From assembly GCA_900319705.1 (NCBI GenBank), contig ONPL01000004.1, positions 1 to 45,591 on the forward strand: a DNA stretch of 45,591 nucleotides. Direction: 5' to 3'. The notes beneath the pieces are model-generated. The model searched no databases and was not told the DNA's origin. It saw nothing but the letters and a program-made list of their open reading frames with translations. The DNA is from an uncultured Pseudomonadota bacterium (GTDB taxonomy: Bacteria; Pseudomonadota; Gammaproteobacteria; Enterobacterales; Succinivibrionaceae). Numbering within the stretch: the first letter of the stretch is position 1; every line of letters begins with the position of its first letter. Shown here piece by piece: positions 8,465 through 18,094 of this stretch. The position numbers and the translations under genes are program-made.

Positions 8465-9295
8465 ATGTCCTTAGATAGCATTTTTAGTAAGTTGAAGCAA
8501 CTTCCTACAATGCCAATTCTGCTGCATCAGCTCATGCATGACTTTGCAGATGAAAATGCTAAGATTGAAGACATTTCAAAAAAGATCGTAATGGATCAGA
8601 GCATTTCTGCGCGCGTGTTAAAAATGGCAAATTCTGTTGTATACAGTAGAGGTGTCCCAGTAACTTCTATAGAGCAAGCTATTCTTCGTTTAGGATTTAA
8701 ACAAGTTAGTTCCCTAGTTGTAGCAACCGCCTTGAACAATTCATTTAAGACACCAAAAAGCTTTGATAAAAACAAGTTTTGGATTGATACTTTCCAGGTA
8801 TCGTCAATAGCAAAAGTTTTAGCAAAGGACTGCAAAAAAATTGATCCTGAAACAGCGTTTACTTGTGCACTGCTACATGACATAGGAGAATTAGTAATCC
8901 AACAGTGTTTCCCCGATGAAGCTGAACTGATTAATCTTGCTATGAAAGCGGGGCAAAGTAGGATTGATGCACAGCGTGAAACTCTTGGATATGATTACAG
9001 CCAAGTAGGTGCTGAGTTAGTGAGAAGATGGAAATTGCCGGAATTTTTTGTAGAATCAACATCCCAGCATTTGGACCCATTGTCATATGAAAAAGTAAAT
9101 CCTGGTGCAGTTATCATAAGGTTGTCGCTATTTGTTAATTTTGCGATGACAGCCGGCGTGCCTCCAGCTGTAATTATCAAAAGATTTCCAACAAATCTGA
9201 TCGGCGAACTGGAGCTTGACGAAGATAACCTTGCAGATCGCATAGTAGAACTGAAAGGTCAAAGTAACGAATTGGCAAATATACTGTTATCTTAA
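8465..9295 (+). CDS. HDOD domain-containing protein
   Basis: A 276-aa single-domain HDOD protein of the type found as signalling or regulatory modules in gammaproteobacteria. The N-terminus reads LPTMPILLHQLMHDFADENAKIEDISK, split here by typical helices, and VMDQSISARVLKMANSVVYS is a hallmark of the domain. The HD-like CALLHDIGELV (about residues 135-145) retains His-Asp. There is no attached receiver, GGDEF or EAL domain. It has a strong SD (GGAGGA) before the ATG and stands alone after trkH with its own likely promoter. Its target cannot be read from the sequence. Confidence 0.85.
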   Translation: MSLDSIFSKLKQLPTMPILLHQLMHDFADENAKIEDISKKIVMDQSISARVLKMANSVVYSRGVPVTSIEQAILRLGFKQVSSLVVATALNNSFKTPKSFDKNKFWIDTFQVSSIAKVLAKDCKKIDPETAFTCALLHDIGELVIQQCFPDEAELINLAMKAGQSRIDAQRETLGYDYSQVGAELVRRWKLPEFFVESTSQHLDPLSYEKVNPGAVIIRLSLFVNFAMTAGVPPAVIIKRFPTNLIGELELDEDNLADRIVELKGQSNELANILLS

Positions 9296-9330
9296 AACAA
9301 TATGACAGAAACAGTAGTTGTTATAAACTC

Positions 9331-9351
9331 AAGCACCCGTAAAGGGTGCTT
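9331..9351. terminator. Hairpin between convergent HDOD and mltF genes
   Basis: Perfect 8-bp stem AAGCACCC / GGGTGCTT around a 5-base loop, between convergent genes; the minus-strand stop codon of the transglycosylase begins at its edge. The U-tract is weak, so it is a probable bidirectional terminator. Confidence 0.65.
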
Positions 9352-10787
9352 TACTGCTTGTTTGATTTTGTTGATTTACTTGAATTAAGATACGCTTGAT
9401 AACGTTTGAGAATATTTGAAACATATGTAATAGTTTCATTAAAACCTTTTTCTGCCACAATTTTTTCTACATTCCCAAACCAAACATTGCTATCAAGATT
9501 TCTTTTTTCTGCTTCCTTGCGGAAGGAAGCGATTCTTCCGGGTCCTGCATTATATGCAGCCAATGCAAAAGCTACCTGATTATATGAATCTAGATAAAAG
9601 TCACTGAAATAATTATCGATAATGTACCGAAGATACATAGTACCAACCTGGATATTACCTTCAAGGGAGTCAAAGGAATTTTCCCCATTATGAAAATGTT
9701 TTACCAAACTAGGAGATACCTGCAAAATCCCCACAGCACCACGATTTGATTTAGCACTCTGTTTTAACGACGATTCCTGATAAGCCTGACACAGAAGCAA
9801 CCTCCAATCCAAATCGTACTTTTCACCGTATTTCTTGAAAAGAGACTTGTAACGTTCAAAATCACTGAACTTAAGCCCCATGGTGCTGACATTATGAGAT
9901 TTATCGTGCTGTGAAGTTGTAGACGCCTGAGGATAAAGATAATAGGCAATAAGTTTACTACCCTTATCTGTCTTACTGTTATACTTACCGATAAATTCAT
10001 TGAGTGATGCCAATAGGTGCTGATTATTTGAATGTACAGCCCAATTTATTGTATCATCCTGAGTCAACGGATATTCATAATGAAAAACAACACTGTTAAA
10101 GATCCACTGCCATATATGAGATTTAGCACTGTTTAAAACAACTGCAGGAAATCTTCCATTCTGAACGCCCTCAACTAGTTCATAATCCAAAAGGACCTTA
10201 TCTACTTTGACAATATTGATACGTTTCATATGCATATTATCAAAAAAGACATTGATCGATTTCAGGGTATCTATTGTTTTTGAAGATTTCTTTACATAAA
10301 CTGTCATACCTGATAACTGTTTAAGATTTTTGATCTTAGGAAAATCTTTATTTGTTACCAGTACTTCCGACACTCCGTCCATTAAGGGCTTGGTATACGA
10401 TATATGCTCAATCTTTTTCTTTCTAGGAACAAGAAAATTTGTAGCGACATCCCCTACTCCTTTTATGAGCATATCATATATTTGATCTTCAGGAACAGGG
10501 ATGTATTGAATATCTAATTTGATTTTTGAATTTAAGAGGTAATTTTCATCGATGTATTTTTTAAACCGGTTCATCAATGCAACAGACAATCCCTCCTGAT
10601 GCCCGTCCACAAAATAATAATTAACTCCATCATAGACGACAAGAACTCTAAGAATCTTCTTTTTAACAATCTGTTCCAAATCCTCGACATAGTACTCAGT
10701 CAATGTAGTGATAGCTACAGTAGTCGAAGACCAAAACAGACTGAATAAAAACATCACTAATATTCTTAGTTTTATATTTCCTACCAT
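9351..10787 (-). CDS. mltF: MltF-like lytic transglycosylase
   Basis: Cleaves peptidoglycan glycan strands, forming anhydro-muropeptides, at the membrane. The 478-aa protein has an N-terminal signal or anchor (LRILVMFLFSLFWSSTTVA), a SBP_bac_3-like periplasmic domain (about residues 45-290), and a C-terminal SLT domain. The catalytic Glu is in YQESS (about residue 337). Domain motifs RGAVGILQVSP and ALAAYNAGPGRI follow. The start is supported by GGAG about 6 bases upstream. It is somewhat shorter than E. coli MltF (518 aa). It is the last gene of a minus-strand set after menA and the DUF406 gene. Confidence 0.88.
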   Translation of the reverse strand: MVGNIKLRILVMFLFSLFWSSTTVAITTLTEYYVEDLEQIVKKKILRVLVVYDGVNYYFVDGHQEGLSVALMNRFKKYIDENYLLNSKIKLDIQYIPVPEDQIYDMLIKGVGDVATNFLVPRKKKIEHISYTKPLMDGVSEVLVTNKDFPKIKNLKQLSGMTVYVKKSSKTIDTLKSINVFFDNMHMKRINIVKVDKVLLDYELVEGVQNGRFPAVVLNSAKSHIWQWIFNSVVFHYEYPLTQDDTINWAVHSNNQHLLASLNEFIGKYNSKTDKGSKLIAYYLYPQASTTSQHDKSHNVSTMGLKFSDFERYKSLFKKYGEKYDLDWRLLLCQAYQESSLKQSAKSNRGAVGILQVSPSLVKHFHNGENSFDSLEGNIQVGTMYLRYIIDNYFSDFYLDSYNQVAFALAAYNAGPGRIASFRKEAEKRNLDSNVWFGNVEKIVAEKGFNETITYVSNILKRYQAYLNSSKSTKSNKQ

Positions 10788-10853
10788 TGAATCTCCATCC
10801 CGCTACAATGGTTCAAATAACACTCGATGAGAATAATAGCGATTTCTTTAGTC

Positions 10854-11189
10854 CTACTTAATTGAACGAACTCGCATTTCAAATATCATCTTTTCTGCAG
10901 TACAGGTAAACGTGAAACAATATTTTCTATTCTTACCAGCATTTTCATCGGTAAATTCACAATTAACCTCATCAGTGATACTCTCTGCAAGTTGTACATA
11001 TCGATCATATAATGAGGACGTTTTTTCAGCATTATCAGAAACAATTTCACCTTGCGTTACATTATCATCAGCATGTATAACAGTTCCTATTTCAGCCGTA
11101 GCGCCGCATTCAGTACATTCTACGTACTGATCACCCTTAGAATTCAAAGTGCAACTGTTATTCTGTCCCTTGTTTGCATCAAAACTCAT
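10854..11189 (-). CDS. DUF406 (YfcZ/YiiS) family protein
   Basis: A 111-aa protein whose second half matches the YfcZ/YiiS family: a GTVI segment, a long helix (SSLYDRYVQLAESITDEVNC), then CFTFTCTAEKMIFEMRVR, which parallels the family's FTFxCEAEMLIFQLxLR ending. The N-terminal half carries a Cys pair, ECTECGA. Function is not established. It begins 12 bases after menA on the same strand with SD AGGA, so it is probably co-transcribed with menA. Confidence 0.8.
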   Translation of the reverse strand: MSFDANKGQNNSCTLNSKGDQYVECTECGATAEIGTVIHADDNVTQGEIVSDNAEKTSSLYDRYVQLAESITDEVNCEFTDENAGKNRKYCFTFTCTAEKMIFEMRVRSIK

Positions 11190-11201
11190 CTTATCCTCTC
11201 A

Positions 11202-12092
11202 TTAGCAGGTTAAACCTGCAGAAAACAAAACAGCCACCAGCAATGCCCCCACAGACGTTCTCTTCAATTCCGGATCGATATTGTAGTTCCTAACATTCCT
11301 AAGCATTATACGACGGAGCGATAAAAACAAAACCGCATACCCTGCAATGAAAATAAACGAATAGTATTTTTCGTTACTGATAGCGTAGTAAGTATAACAG
11401 ACCAATGAAGCCATAATCAAAAAACAATGGTAAACAGTTCCAAAATTTGGACCAAACTTCACAACTACCGTACGCTTGCCTTTGATTTTATCACCTTGAT
11501 AATCTCTCATGTTGTTCACATTCAAGACCGCGACAACCAAAAACCCATGGGCACAGCCAAGAAGCAATAGTGGTAAACAATTGGAATGATCCTGCAAATA
11601 AAATGAGCCAAGAACACCGAGAATACCAAAGAAAAGAAACGAAAACACATCACCCAATCCGTGATATCCGTATGCATACTTTCCGAGCGTGTAACCAAGA
11701 GCAGCTAGAATTGAACACACCCCAAAGAAAACAAAGATTCCCAACGAATACCAGTCCGTGCCGAACGAAATATAAAGAAGAAGCAAACCGAGAATACTAC
11801 ATACAGTAATAGCCACAGCAATTCCTTGATACATTTCTTGCACGCTGATAAGTCCAAAACTTACTAGTCTTTTCGGACCTACTCTAGTATGATCATCCGT
11901 TCCTTTCTGTGCATCACCGAGATCGTTTGCAAAATTAGCTATAACTTGTAGTAACAATGCGGTAACAATTGACAGTACAAAAATGCTTAATCTGAAACAA
12001 TTATTGCTGAACGCAACCGCATTTCCAAGAAGTATACACGCAACTGTAAGAGGCAAGGTTCTCAATCTTGCAGCTTCCACCCATCTATTCAT
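11202..12092 (-). CDS. menA: 1,4-dihydroxy-2-naphthoate polyprenyltransferase
   Basis: Attaches the polyprenyl side chain to DHNA in the inner membrane, giving demethylmenaquinone. The 296-aa UbiA-family protein has about eight hydrophobic segments. The Asp-rich prenyl-diphosphate motif is NDLGDAQKGTDD (about residues 56-67) and the second is DYQGDKIKGKRT. The start has GGAG 7 bases upstream. It lies divergently from the men operon across a 254-base spacer, so both sides of the menaquinone pathway could be co-regulated there. Confidence 0.94.
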   Translation of the reverse strand: MNRWVEAARLRTLPLTVACILLGNAVAFSNNCFRLSIFVLSIVTALLLQVIANFANDLGDAQKGTDDHTRVGPKRLVSFGLISVQEMYQGIAVAITVCSILGLLLLYISFGTDWYSLGIFVFFGVCSILAALGYTLGKYAYGYHGLGDVFSFLFFGILGVLGSFYLQDHSNCLPLLLLGCAHGFLVVAVLNVNNMRDYQGDKIKGKRTVVVKFGPNFGTVYHCFLIMASLVCYTYYAISNEKYYSFIFIAGYAVLFLSLRRIMLRNVRNYNIDPELKRTSVGALLVAVLFSAGLTC

Positions 12093-12346
12093 TTCAAATC
12101 TCCAAAATACATCTAATATTATAATTCAACGGCACATTTTTAAGAACTTTCACTAGAGATTTAATCTGCATATGATTAAAATACCCCTAATCAATCCACT
12201 GTATGAAGTTTGTAAACACTAAATAATATTACGCTAACACTCAGTTTTGTTCATTAAATGAATAAATTTATAAGAGTTTGGAATATGCCAATTGTAGTAT
12301 AGTTAGGTCAACTTTAAGCAGAAAACAATTTGTAAACCAATGAAAC

Positions 12347-13441
12347 ATGAATGACGTAATATCATTGAAGAATTTTTTAAATATTGGACACTACCCTAAA
12401 TTTTATCTGAAAGATCGCAATGGTAATTTTGAATTTTTCGCCATAGGTGAAAATGGGGGCATTTCCAACTTTAAAATACACCTTCAAGGGTTCAACAGCA
12501 ATACCGATGCGACCTGGATAAAAAACATAAAAACAACAATTATTCCTGAAAGTGTAATCATAAAAAATCGGGATGGAACAACCTTTCTAGGATACCCACT
12601 GCCCCGCACGGAAGGAAATAATCAGCAATCAGTCAATACCATGATTGAAGAAATAGGAATAGTTCCGGATCAAACCGGTTATTCTGAGTTATTTTCCAAG
12701 GTACAGAGCAGTATCAAAAGTGGAATTCTACAAAAAGTGGTTCTTGCCCGCAAACACTCGTTTAAAATTACGAACAGCTTAGATATAGTTGATTTGTTAA
12801 ACTTTTTTGAATCTAATTCTAAAGACTGTTATATATACTGCATCTGTCTTTCTCCTGAGCAATACTGTGCAGGTGCATCTCCAGAAAGGCTCTTTAAACT
12901 AGATAAACAAACTATAATTTCAGAGGCAATAGCAGGAACCGCAACAAAAGGAAAAGAAGACGAACTGGCCAGTATCAAAAACCACCACGAGAATAATTTG
13001 GTGGGAAAACACATAGTTGAACGCATGCAGCAATTTGCCTCCAACATTCAGATTTCAAAACCCTTTACAATATCGCCCTCGAATGTGTCTCACCTCAAAT
13101 GTGAAATAAACGGAATTATTGAAAGACAGTTTGATTTTGAACAACTTGCTGAGTTTATTCATCCGACTCCTGCAATGGCAGGATATCCACAGATTCCCTC
13201 GATGGATTTTTTGAAACAAGAACCTTTTGCAAGAGGACTTTATTCAGGTTTATTTGGGTATGAATTAAACTCTGATAAGGAAAGTATCGTACTTATCAGA
13301 GGAATTTTCGTTAATAAGGACAAGCTTGATATCTACGTCGGTTCAGGAATTGTAGCCGGCTCCTCCATGGCAGATGAATGGAACGAACTAAACAATAAAG
13401 AACAAATGCTGCTCAATTACATAAATCAGTTTAAGGTGTAG
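12347..13441 (+). CDS. menF: Isochorismate synthase
   Basis: Converts chorismate to isochorismate, the first menaquinone step. The 364-aa protein has the chorismate-binding fold: KVVLARKHSF carries the catalytic Lys (about residue 131), ASPERLF the general-acid Glu, and HPTPAMAG, YSGLFGY and GSGIVAGSS complete the site. It is about 65 residues shorter than E. coli MenF; the similarity begins near YPKFYLKDRNG, so the family's N-terminal region is reduced. The SD is weak. menD begins one base after its stop. Confidence 0.92.
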   Translation: MNDVISLKNFLNIGHYPKFYLKDRNGNFEFFAIGENGGISNFKIHLQGFNSNTDATWIKNIKTTIIPESVIIKNRDGTTFLGYPLPRTEGNNQQSVNTMIEEIGIVPDQTGYSELFSKVQSSIKSGILQKVVLARKHSFKITNSLDIVDLLNFFESNSKDCYIYCICLSPEQYCAGASPERLFKLDKQTIISEAIAGTATKGKEDELASIKNHHENNLVGKHIVERMQQFASNIQISKPFTISPSNVSHLKCEINGIIERQFDFEQLAEFIHPTPAMAGYPQIPSMDFLKQEPFARGLYSGLFGYELNSDKESIVLIRGIFVNKDKLDIYVGSGIVAGSSMADEWNELNNKEQMLLNYINQFKV

Positions 13442-13442
13442 T

Positions 13443-15161
13443 ATGAACGATCTAAATATCAGTTTCGCGTGGTCAAAACTCATAATTCATGAACTCAAGG
13501 TAAACCATGTCACAGACTTTGTAATTGCTCCAGGTTCACGCTCAGCCCCTTTAACGATAGCTTGCGCAGAAGATAAAGATGTGACAAAGCACGTGCATTT
13601 GGATGAAAGAGGAATTGGTTTTTTTGCACTTGGTCTAGCCAAAGCAAAACGTAAACCTGTTGCAATCATCACCACCTCAGGAACTGCCGTTGCAAACCTT
13701 TATCCAGCAGTAATTGAAGCATACATGACAAACGTTCCGCTGATTATAATAAGCGCGGATCGTCCTGCAGAACTGTACAGTTCAGGTTCAAACCAGACTA
13801 TTATTCAACAGGATATTTTCAATAAATACGCTAAATGCATATCCTTAATTGAACCTAACACACGTGTTGCAATAAAAAGTCTTCTGACCAAAATAGATCA
13901 TCTGGTTTTTGACACTGTTTCTTCAAAGAAACCTATACAGCTCAATTGTCCTCTATTTAAACCGCTTTACCCAGACGAGAAAGGCGAAAAACTTCCAGTA
14001 CATTGGGTAAATGAATATGTATCGATCCTCACATCTAAGGTTCCCGCAGAATCCATCTATGACTGTTGTTATTCTATGGACACTGCGCTTTATAGTAGGT
14101 CTAACCTTAGTGAAGAATGCGACAACTTGTTTTTATTCATCATCGGGAACAATGTTTCCACGGACTATCATGATAAAATCAGAGAACTTGCGGAGAAATT
14201 AAACGCGGTAGTATTTGCAGATCTTCAATCAGGATATCCATACGATCGGCTCACTTGTCACGATCTATTCGTGGGCACAAATAAATTCTCTGAATTTTCC
14301 AAACAGATAACCGCAATCATCCAATTCGGCAATCAACTGATATCATCAAGACTCCTTGAGTTCAAGAACAACTTCAATGGACTTCAAGTGACTGTCAGTG
14401 ACACACCAGACGAACAGGATCCAAATTTCAACAGTTCAAAGCAGTTCGTTGGAATCGCGCAGTTCTTATCATATATTGAAAGAATTTTACCAACACTAAA
14501 ACTAAAAAAATGTACAAACACAATAAACGAACTGAAGCAAAAAAACACTGAATTCTCAATTCAATTCAGCAAAATGATCAGCAAAGATAAATTCTTCAAT
14601 GAATTATCAGCATCTCTAGCAATTGCAGATACAAATGCAGATGTTTTGTTCATAGGAAACAGTTTGTGTTGTAGAACACTTGATCTTGTAAAATTCACAA
14701 AAAAACATCATTTCTATACCAACAGAGGAGCTTCGGGAATCGACGGGATCATTGCAACCGCATGCGGAATATCAGCACATTACGGACAATGCACCTTGGT
14801 TATAGGAGATATATCCGCACTTCATGATCTATCATCATTCATGCTGTTACAAAAATACAAAGTTAGGATCATTGTTTACAACAATCATGGAGGTAACATC
14901 TTCGCACTTCTTAAAAGCAAAAATGAGAACCCTTACCTAGCTGATTACTTTGAGCTCAACCATGACATTTCATTCTCTAGTATTGCCCAAATGTTTAATA
15001 TTGCGTATAAAAATATTAAAACAATCAATGATTTTAATTCTATTTTGCGTAATAATGGTGAGACATCTTTCGACTCTTGCATTATAGAATGTGATTTTGA
15101 AAACGAACTTGGCGTTAATAGACTTAGACAAATAACTAAAGAGCTTTTGTATTCCTTCTAG
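13443..15161 (+). CDS. menD: SEPHCHC synthase MenD
   Basis: Thiamine-diphosphate enzyme joining isochorismate and 2-oxoglutarate to give SEPHCHC. At 572 aa it has the normal length. Family segments include VIAPGSRSAPLTIA, LDERGIGFFALGLAKA (with the cofactor-activating Glu region), TTSGTAVANLYPAVIEA, and the ThDP/metal segment GDISALHDLSSFMLLQ. An AAGGTG SD lies within the end of menF, and the spacing of one base indicates coupling. The gene continues directly into menH. Confidence 0.95.
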   Translation: MNDLNISFAWSKLIIHELKVNHVTDFVIAPGSRSAPLTIACAEDKDVTKHVHLDERGIGFFALGLAKAKRKPVAIITTSGTAVANLYPAVIEAYMTNVPLIIISADRPAELYSSGSNQTIIQQDIFNKYAKCISLIEPNTRVAIKSLLTKIDHLVFDTVSSKKPIQLNCPLFKPLYPDEKGEKLPVHWVNEYVSILTSKVPAESIYDCCYSMDTALYSRSNLSEECDNLFLFIIGNNVSTDYHDKIRELAEKLNAVVFADLQSGYPYDRLTCHDLFVGTNKFSEFSKQITAIIQFGNQLISSRLLEFKNNFNGLQVTVSDTPDEQDPNFNSSKQFVGIAQFLSYIERILPTLKLKKCTNTINELKQKNTEFSIQFSKMISKDKFFNELSASLAIADTNADVLFIGNSLCCRTLDLVKFTKKHHFYTNRGASGIDGIIATACGISAHYGQCTLVIGDISALHDLSSFMLLQKYKVRIIVYNNHGGNIFALLKSKNENPYLADYFELNHDISFSSIAQMFNIAYKNIKTINDFNSILRNNGETSFDSCIIECDFENELGVNRLRQITKELLYSF

Positions 15162-15175
15162 ACTTGGAAATATTC

Positions 15176-15922
15176 ATGAAACTTTTAAATTCAGATTGTT
15201 CACTTGTAATGCTACATGGATTCCTTGGCAACCATCACGATTTTGATGAAATCATCAGTTTACTGCCGGAAGACCTTAGATCTAGGACGATAGCCATAGA
15301 TCTGCCCGGTCATAACAACAACGAGCCTGCTAATTTCCGGGAAAGTATCCACTATATCGATCAACATATCCAAAATAACAATATAAACAATTTTGTTCTG
15401 TACGGATATTCACTTGGTGGAAGACTGGCAACAAATTATGCATTCAATGCAAGAAATTCACACCTTAAAGGGCTAATACTTGAAAGTTCTTCGTTCGGAA
15501 TAACGGATGAAGAAAGAAAAATGAGAGAAGGAACAGATCTTATGTGGGCCTCTCAGTTTGCACTAAAAAAGCCGGAGGAAATTCTGACAAATTGGTACAA
15601 CCAACCTATATTCGACGGATTGACAGATCTCCAGAAAAGACAGTTGATAAACCTGAGACGTAGTCAGGACTTCCACAAACTTGCAATTCAGTTTGACGCG
15701 ACATCCGTTGCTCATCAAGAAAACTACCGTAACCGTCTGAACGAGCTGTCAATTCAAGTTAATTACATCTACGGAGGAAAGGATCAAAAATATACACTGG
15801 CAGCTCAAAGAGAAAACAATTATAAAAATTTTACATCATACTGCGTAGCAGAAGCAGGGCACAACATCCACACGTTTTTCCCTCAGCGGATAGTAAATAT
15901 CATAACAAAATGTGAGATTTAA
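15176..15922 (+). CDS. menH: SHCHC synthase MenH (alpha/beta hydrolase)
   Basis: Eliminates pyruvate from SEPHCHC to form SHCHC. It is an alpha/beta-hydrolase with MLHGFLGNHHDF at the oxyanion region, nucleophile elbow GYSLGG, an Asp in YGGKDQ, and the catalytic His in EAGHNIHTF. I choose the ATG at 15176 (248 aa, with GGAA upstream) over an in-frame TTG at 15164. E. coli MenH is 252 aa. It sits between menD and menB in the canonical operon order. Confidence 0.92.
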   Translation: MKLLNSDCSLVMLHGFLGNHHDFDEIISLLPEDLRSRTIAIDLPGHNNNEPANFRESIHYIDQHIQNNNINNFVLYGYSLGGRLATNYAFNARNSHLKGLILESSSFGITDEERKMREGTDLMWASQFALKKPEEILTNWYNQPIFDGLTDLQKRQLINLRRSQDFHKLAIQFDATSVAHQENYRNRLNELSIQVNYIYGGKDQKYTLAAQRENNYKNFTSYCVAEAGHNIHTFFPQRIVNIITKCEI

Positions 15923-15931
15923 GGTGAATAA

Positions 15932-16789
15932 ATGATCAATATTGATGAAAAGGAATTGTACAAGCCTATTAATTGGGTTATCCAGGATAAAAACTACACA
16001 GATATCATCTATGAGAAATCTGATGACGGTATAGCCAAAATAACAATCAACCGACCTCAGGTACGAAACGCATTCAGACCTCTCACAGTACAAGAAATGA
16101 TTTCCGCTCTTGCTGACGCAAGATATGATCCAAACATCGGTGTGGTAATCTTGACAGGAATGGGAGAACTTGCATTTTGTTCCGGCGGTGATCAAAAAAT
16201 ACGAGGTGATTACGGCGGATACAAAGACGATTCCGGGGTACACCACCTTAACGTTCTAGACTTTCAAAGGCAAATCAGAACTTGCCCGAAACCAATAATT
16301 GCAATGGTAGCCGGTTATGCTGTAGGAGGAGGACATGTACTCCACATGATGTGCGATTTAACTGTTGCTGCTGACAATGCCAAATTCGGTCAAACAGGCC
16401 CACGCGTCGGTTCATTTGACGGAGGATGGGGAGCATCCTATATGGCAAGAATTGTAGGTCAGAAAAAAGCTAGAGAAATATGGTTCCTTTGCCGCATGTA
16501 CTCGGCACAGGAAGCCCTTGATATGGGACTTGTAAATACCGTAGTACCTTTAGCTGATTTGGAAAAAGAAACAATCAGATGGTGTCGAGAAATACTGCAA
16601 AACTCCCCAATAGCAATAAGGTGCATGAAAGCCGCACTTAATGCAGACTGCGACGGACAGGCTGGCCTTCAGGAATTGGCTGGAGACGCAACAATGTTGT
16701 TTTATATGACAGACGAAGGTCAGGAAGGTCGTAACGCTTTCAATGAAAAGAGAAGACCTGATTTTTCAAAATTTCCAAGGAATCCTTAA
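15932..16789 (+). CDS. menB: 1,4-dihydroxy-2-naphthoyl-CoA synthase
   Basis: Crotonase-fold enzyme that cyclises O-succinylbenzoyl-CoA to DHNA-CoA. At 285 aa it has the same length as the E. coli enzyme and is nearly colinear with it: [69 protein letters not shown], ending DFSKFPRNP. The SD AGGTGA lies just before the ATG. Its stop shares a base with the ATG of a 21-codon reading frame (16789-16854). Confidence 0.97.
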   Translation: MINIDEKELYKPINWVIQDKNYTDIIYEKSDDGIAKITINRPQVRNAFRPLTVQEMISALADARYDPNIGVVILTGMGELAFCSGGDQKIRGDYGGYKDDSGVHHLNVLDFQRQIRTCPKPIIAMVAGYAVGGGHVLHMMCDLTVAADNAKFGQTGPRVGSFDGGWGASYMARIVGQKKAREIWFLCRMYSAQEALDMGLVNTVVPLADLEKETIRWCREILQNSPIAIRCMKAALNADCDGQAGLQELAGDATMLFYMTDEGQEGRNAFNEKRRPDFSKFPRNP

Positions 16790-16854
16790 TGGCAGATATA
16801 AAAAGTCAGCAAAATCCAATTCTTATTAATGGGAACCTAAAATTCACATTTTAG
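16789..16854 (+). other. 21-codon frame start-coupled to menB, possible gene remnant
   Basis: ATG overlaps the menB stop as TAATG, a typical operon junction, but the frame closes after 21 codons ([20 protein letters not shown]...). No family is recognisable. It may be a remnant of a gene once next in the operon, a leader peptide or chance. The 184 bases after it up to the M48 gene are non-coding. Confidence 0.3.
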
Positions 16855-17037
16855 TTGTTTTGTGATTTTGCAAACACATTTAACAGCGTATAGGTAATAT
16901 GTTAGTAAACAGTGCAGTATTTTTCACTATCAGACGTGTACAATGTGATTATTCACTTATATTCAGACCGTTGGACTGTAGAATACAGACAAGCATTCCT
17001 AAAATAGGAACTTTAGTTAATAATATAGGATAAAACA

Positions 17038-18060
17038 ATGGCCAAGTCTTACTTTTTACACCAAACCGAAGCCAAATCAAATACATTTAAACTTGTGGTT
17101 GCATATACATTTGGATTATTGGTTGTTCCTCTTCTAATAAATATAGTACTGTACTTTTTTGATGATTCTCAAACAGAATTTTCCTGGCGCGATCATTTCT
17201 ATATTTACGGAATTACAGTAGGTGTATGCGCAATTCCAGTAATAATCGGAAGTCTGTTCTTCTATTTCAAATACTCCGGTCCTGGATACAAAGTTGCTGA
17301 AGCACTAGGAGCAAGTCCTATTGACGATTTTGAGGACAATTTCAATCTGTCTCAGCTTCGTAATATTGTAGAAGAAATATCTTTCGCCAGTGGGATAAAA
17401 TGCCCACAAATTTATATTTTGGAAGATCCTACAATAAATGCTTTTGCTGCCGGAAGTACTATCGATAACTCAATTATATGTGTCAATACCGGAACTTTGG
17501 ATCAATTGGATCGAAGTGAACTGTCAGGTGTTATCGCTCATGAATTCAGCCACATTGTAAACCGTGATGTTAACATCAACCTGAAAATAGGAACGATGAT
17601 TGCAGGATTCAGCGCTCTTTCAATCTTGGGCTGGTTTATTCTGCGCGCAACTTCAGGGATGGGCTCTTCCAGATCCTCACGTTCAAAAAATTCAAGCGGT
17701 GCTGGCATTATCTTACTGATAGGTTTAGCCTTGTTGGTTCTTGGTTGGATTTGGAAATTTTATTCTATGATCATATCTGCAGCAATATCTAGACAGAGAG
17801 AATACCTGGCTGATGCCACTGCAGTTTCCTATACGAGAGATGATTCAATAGCTAGGGCTCTCATCAAAATTCAGAACTCCGCAATGAAAAGTACAATAAA
17901 TGAAAGTCAAAAGGAAACTTGTAGCCACATGTTCTTTACTAGCGAAAAGAAGGCTAACCTGCTTGATTCACATCCTCCTTTAGAAAATAGGATAAAAAGA
18001 GCTAAAGAAATGAGTTTTTCACACTACGGCGAAAATGCTGAGGAAAACTCATCGCAATAA
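17038..18060 (+). CDS. M48 family (HtpX-like) membrane metalloprotease
   Basis: Zinc endopeptidase of the inner membrane, probably for membrane-protein quality control. The 340-aa protein has two N-terminal TM segments (about residues 18-40 and 55-80), the zinc motif HEFSH (168-172), two more TM segments flanking a Ser-rich loop, and the third ligand Glu in SRQREYLADATAV (about 255). INAFAAGSTIDNSIICV and DSHPPLENRI are typical of the group. It resembles the HtpX-related subgroup with an MNFFxxQ-like start rather than classical HtpX (293 aa), so I give no symbol. It interrupts the men operon between menB and menC, with SD AGGA before its ATG. Confidence 0.88.
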   Translation: MAKSYFLHQTEAKSNTFKLVVAYTFGLLVVPLLINIVLYFFDDSQTEFSWRDHFYIYGITVGVCAIPVIIGSLFFYFKYSGPGYKVAEALGASPIDDFEDNFNLSQLRNIVEEISFASGIKCPQIYILEDPTINAFAAGSTIDNSIICVNTGTLDQLDRSELSGVIAHEFSHIVNRDVNINLKIGTMIAGFSALSILGWFILRATSGMGSSRSSRSKNSSGAGIILLIGLALLVLGWIWKFYSMIISAAISRQREYLADATAVSYTRDDSIARALIKIQNSAMKSTINESQKETCSHMFFTSEKKANLLDSHPPLENRIKRAKEMSFSHYGENAEENSSQ

Positions 18061-18094
18061 AGAAACCCAAACACATAAATCAATTAAACTAATC

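Noticed and set aside
10905..10925. Second parS-like sequence (AACGTGAAACA)
   Set aside because: At least three mismatches in one arm and it lies inside the DUF406 coding sequence.
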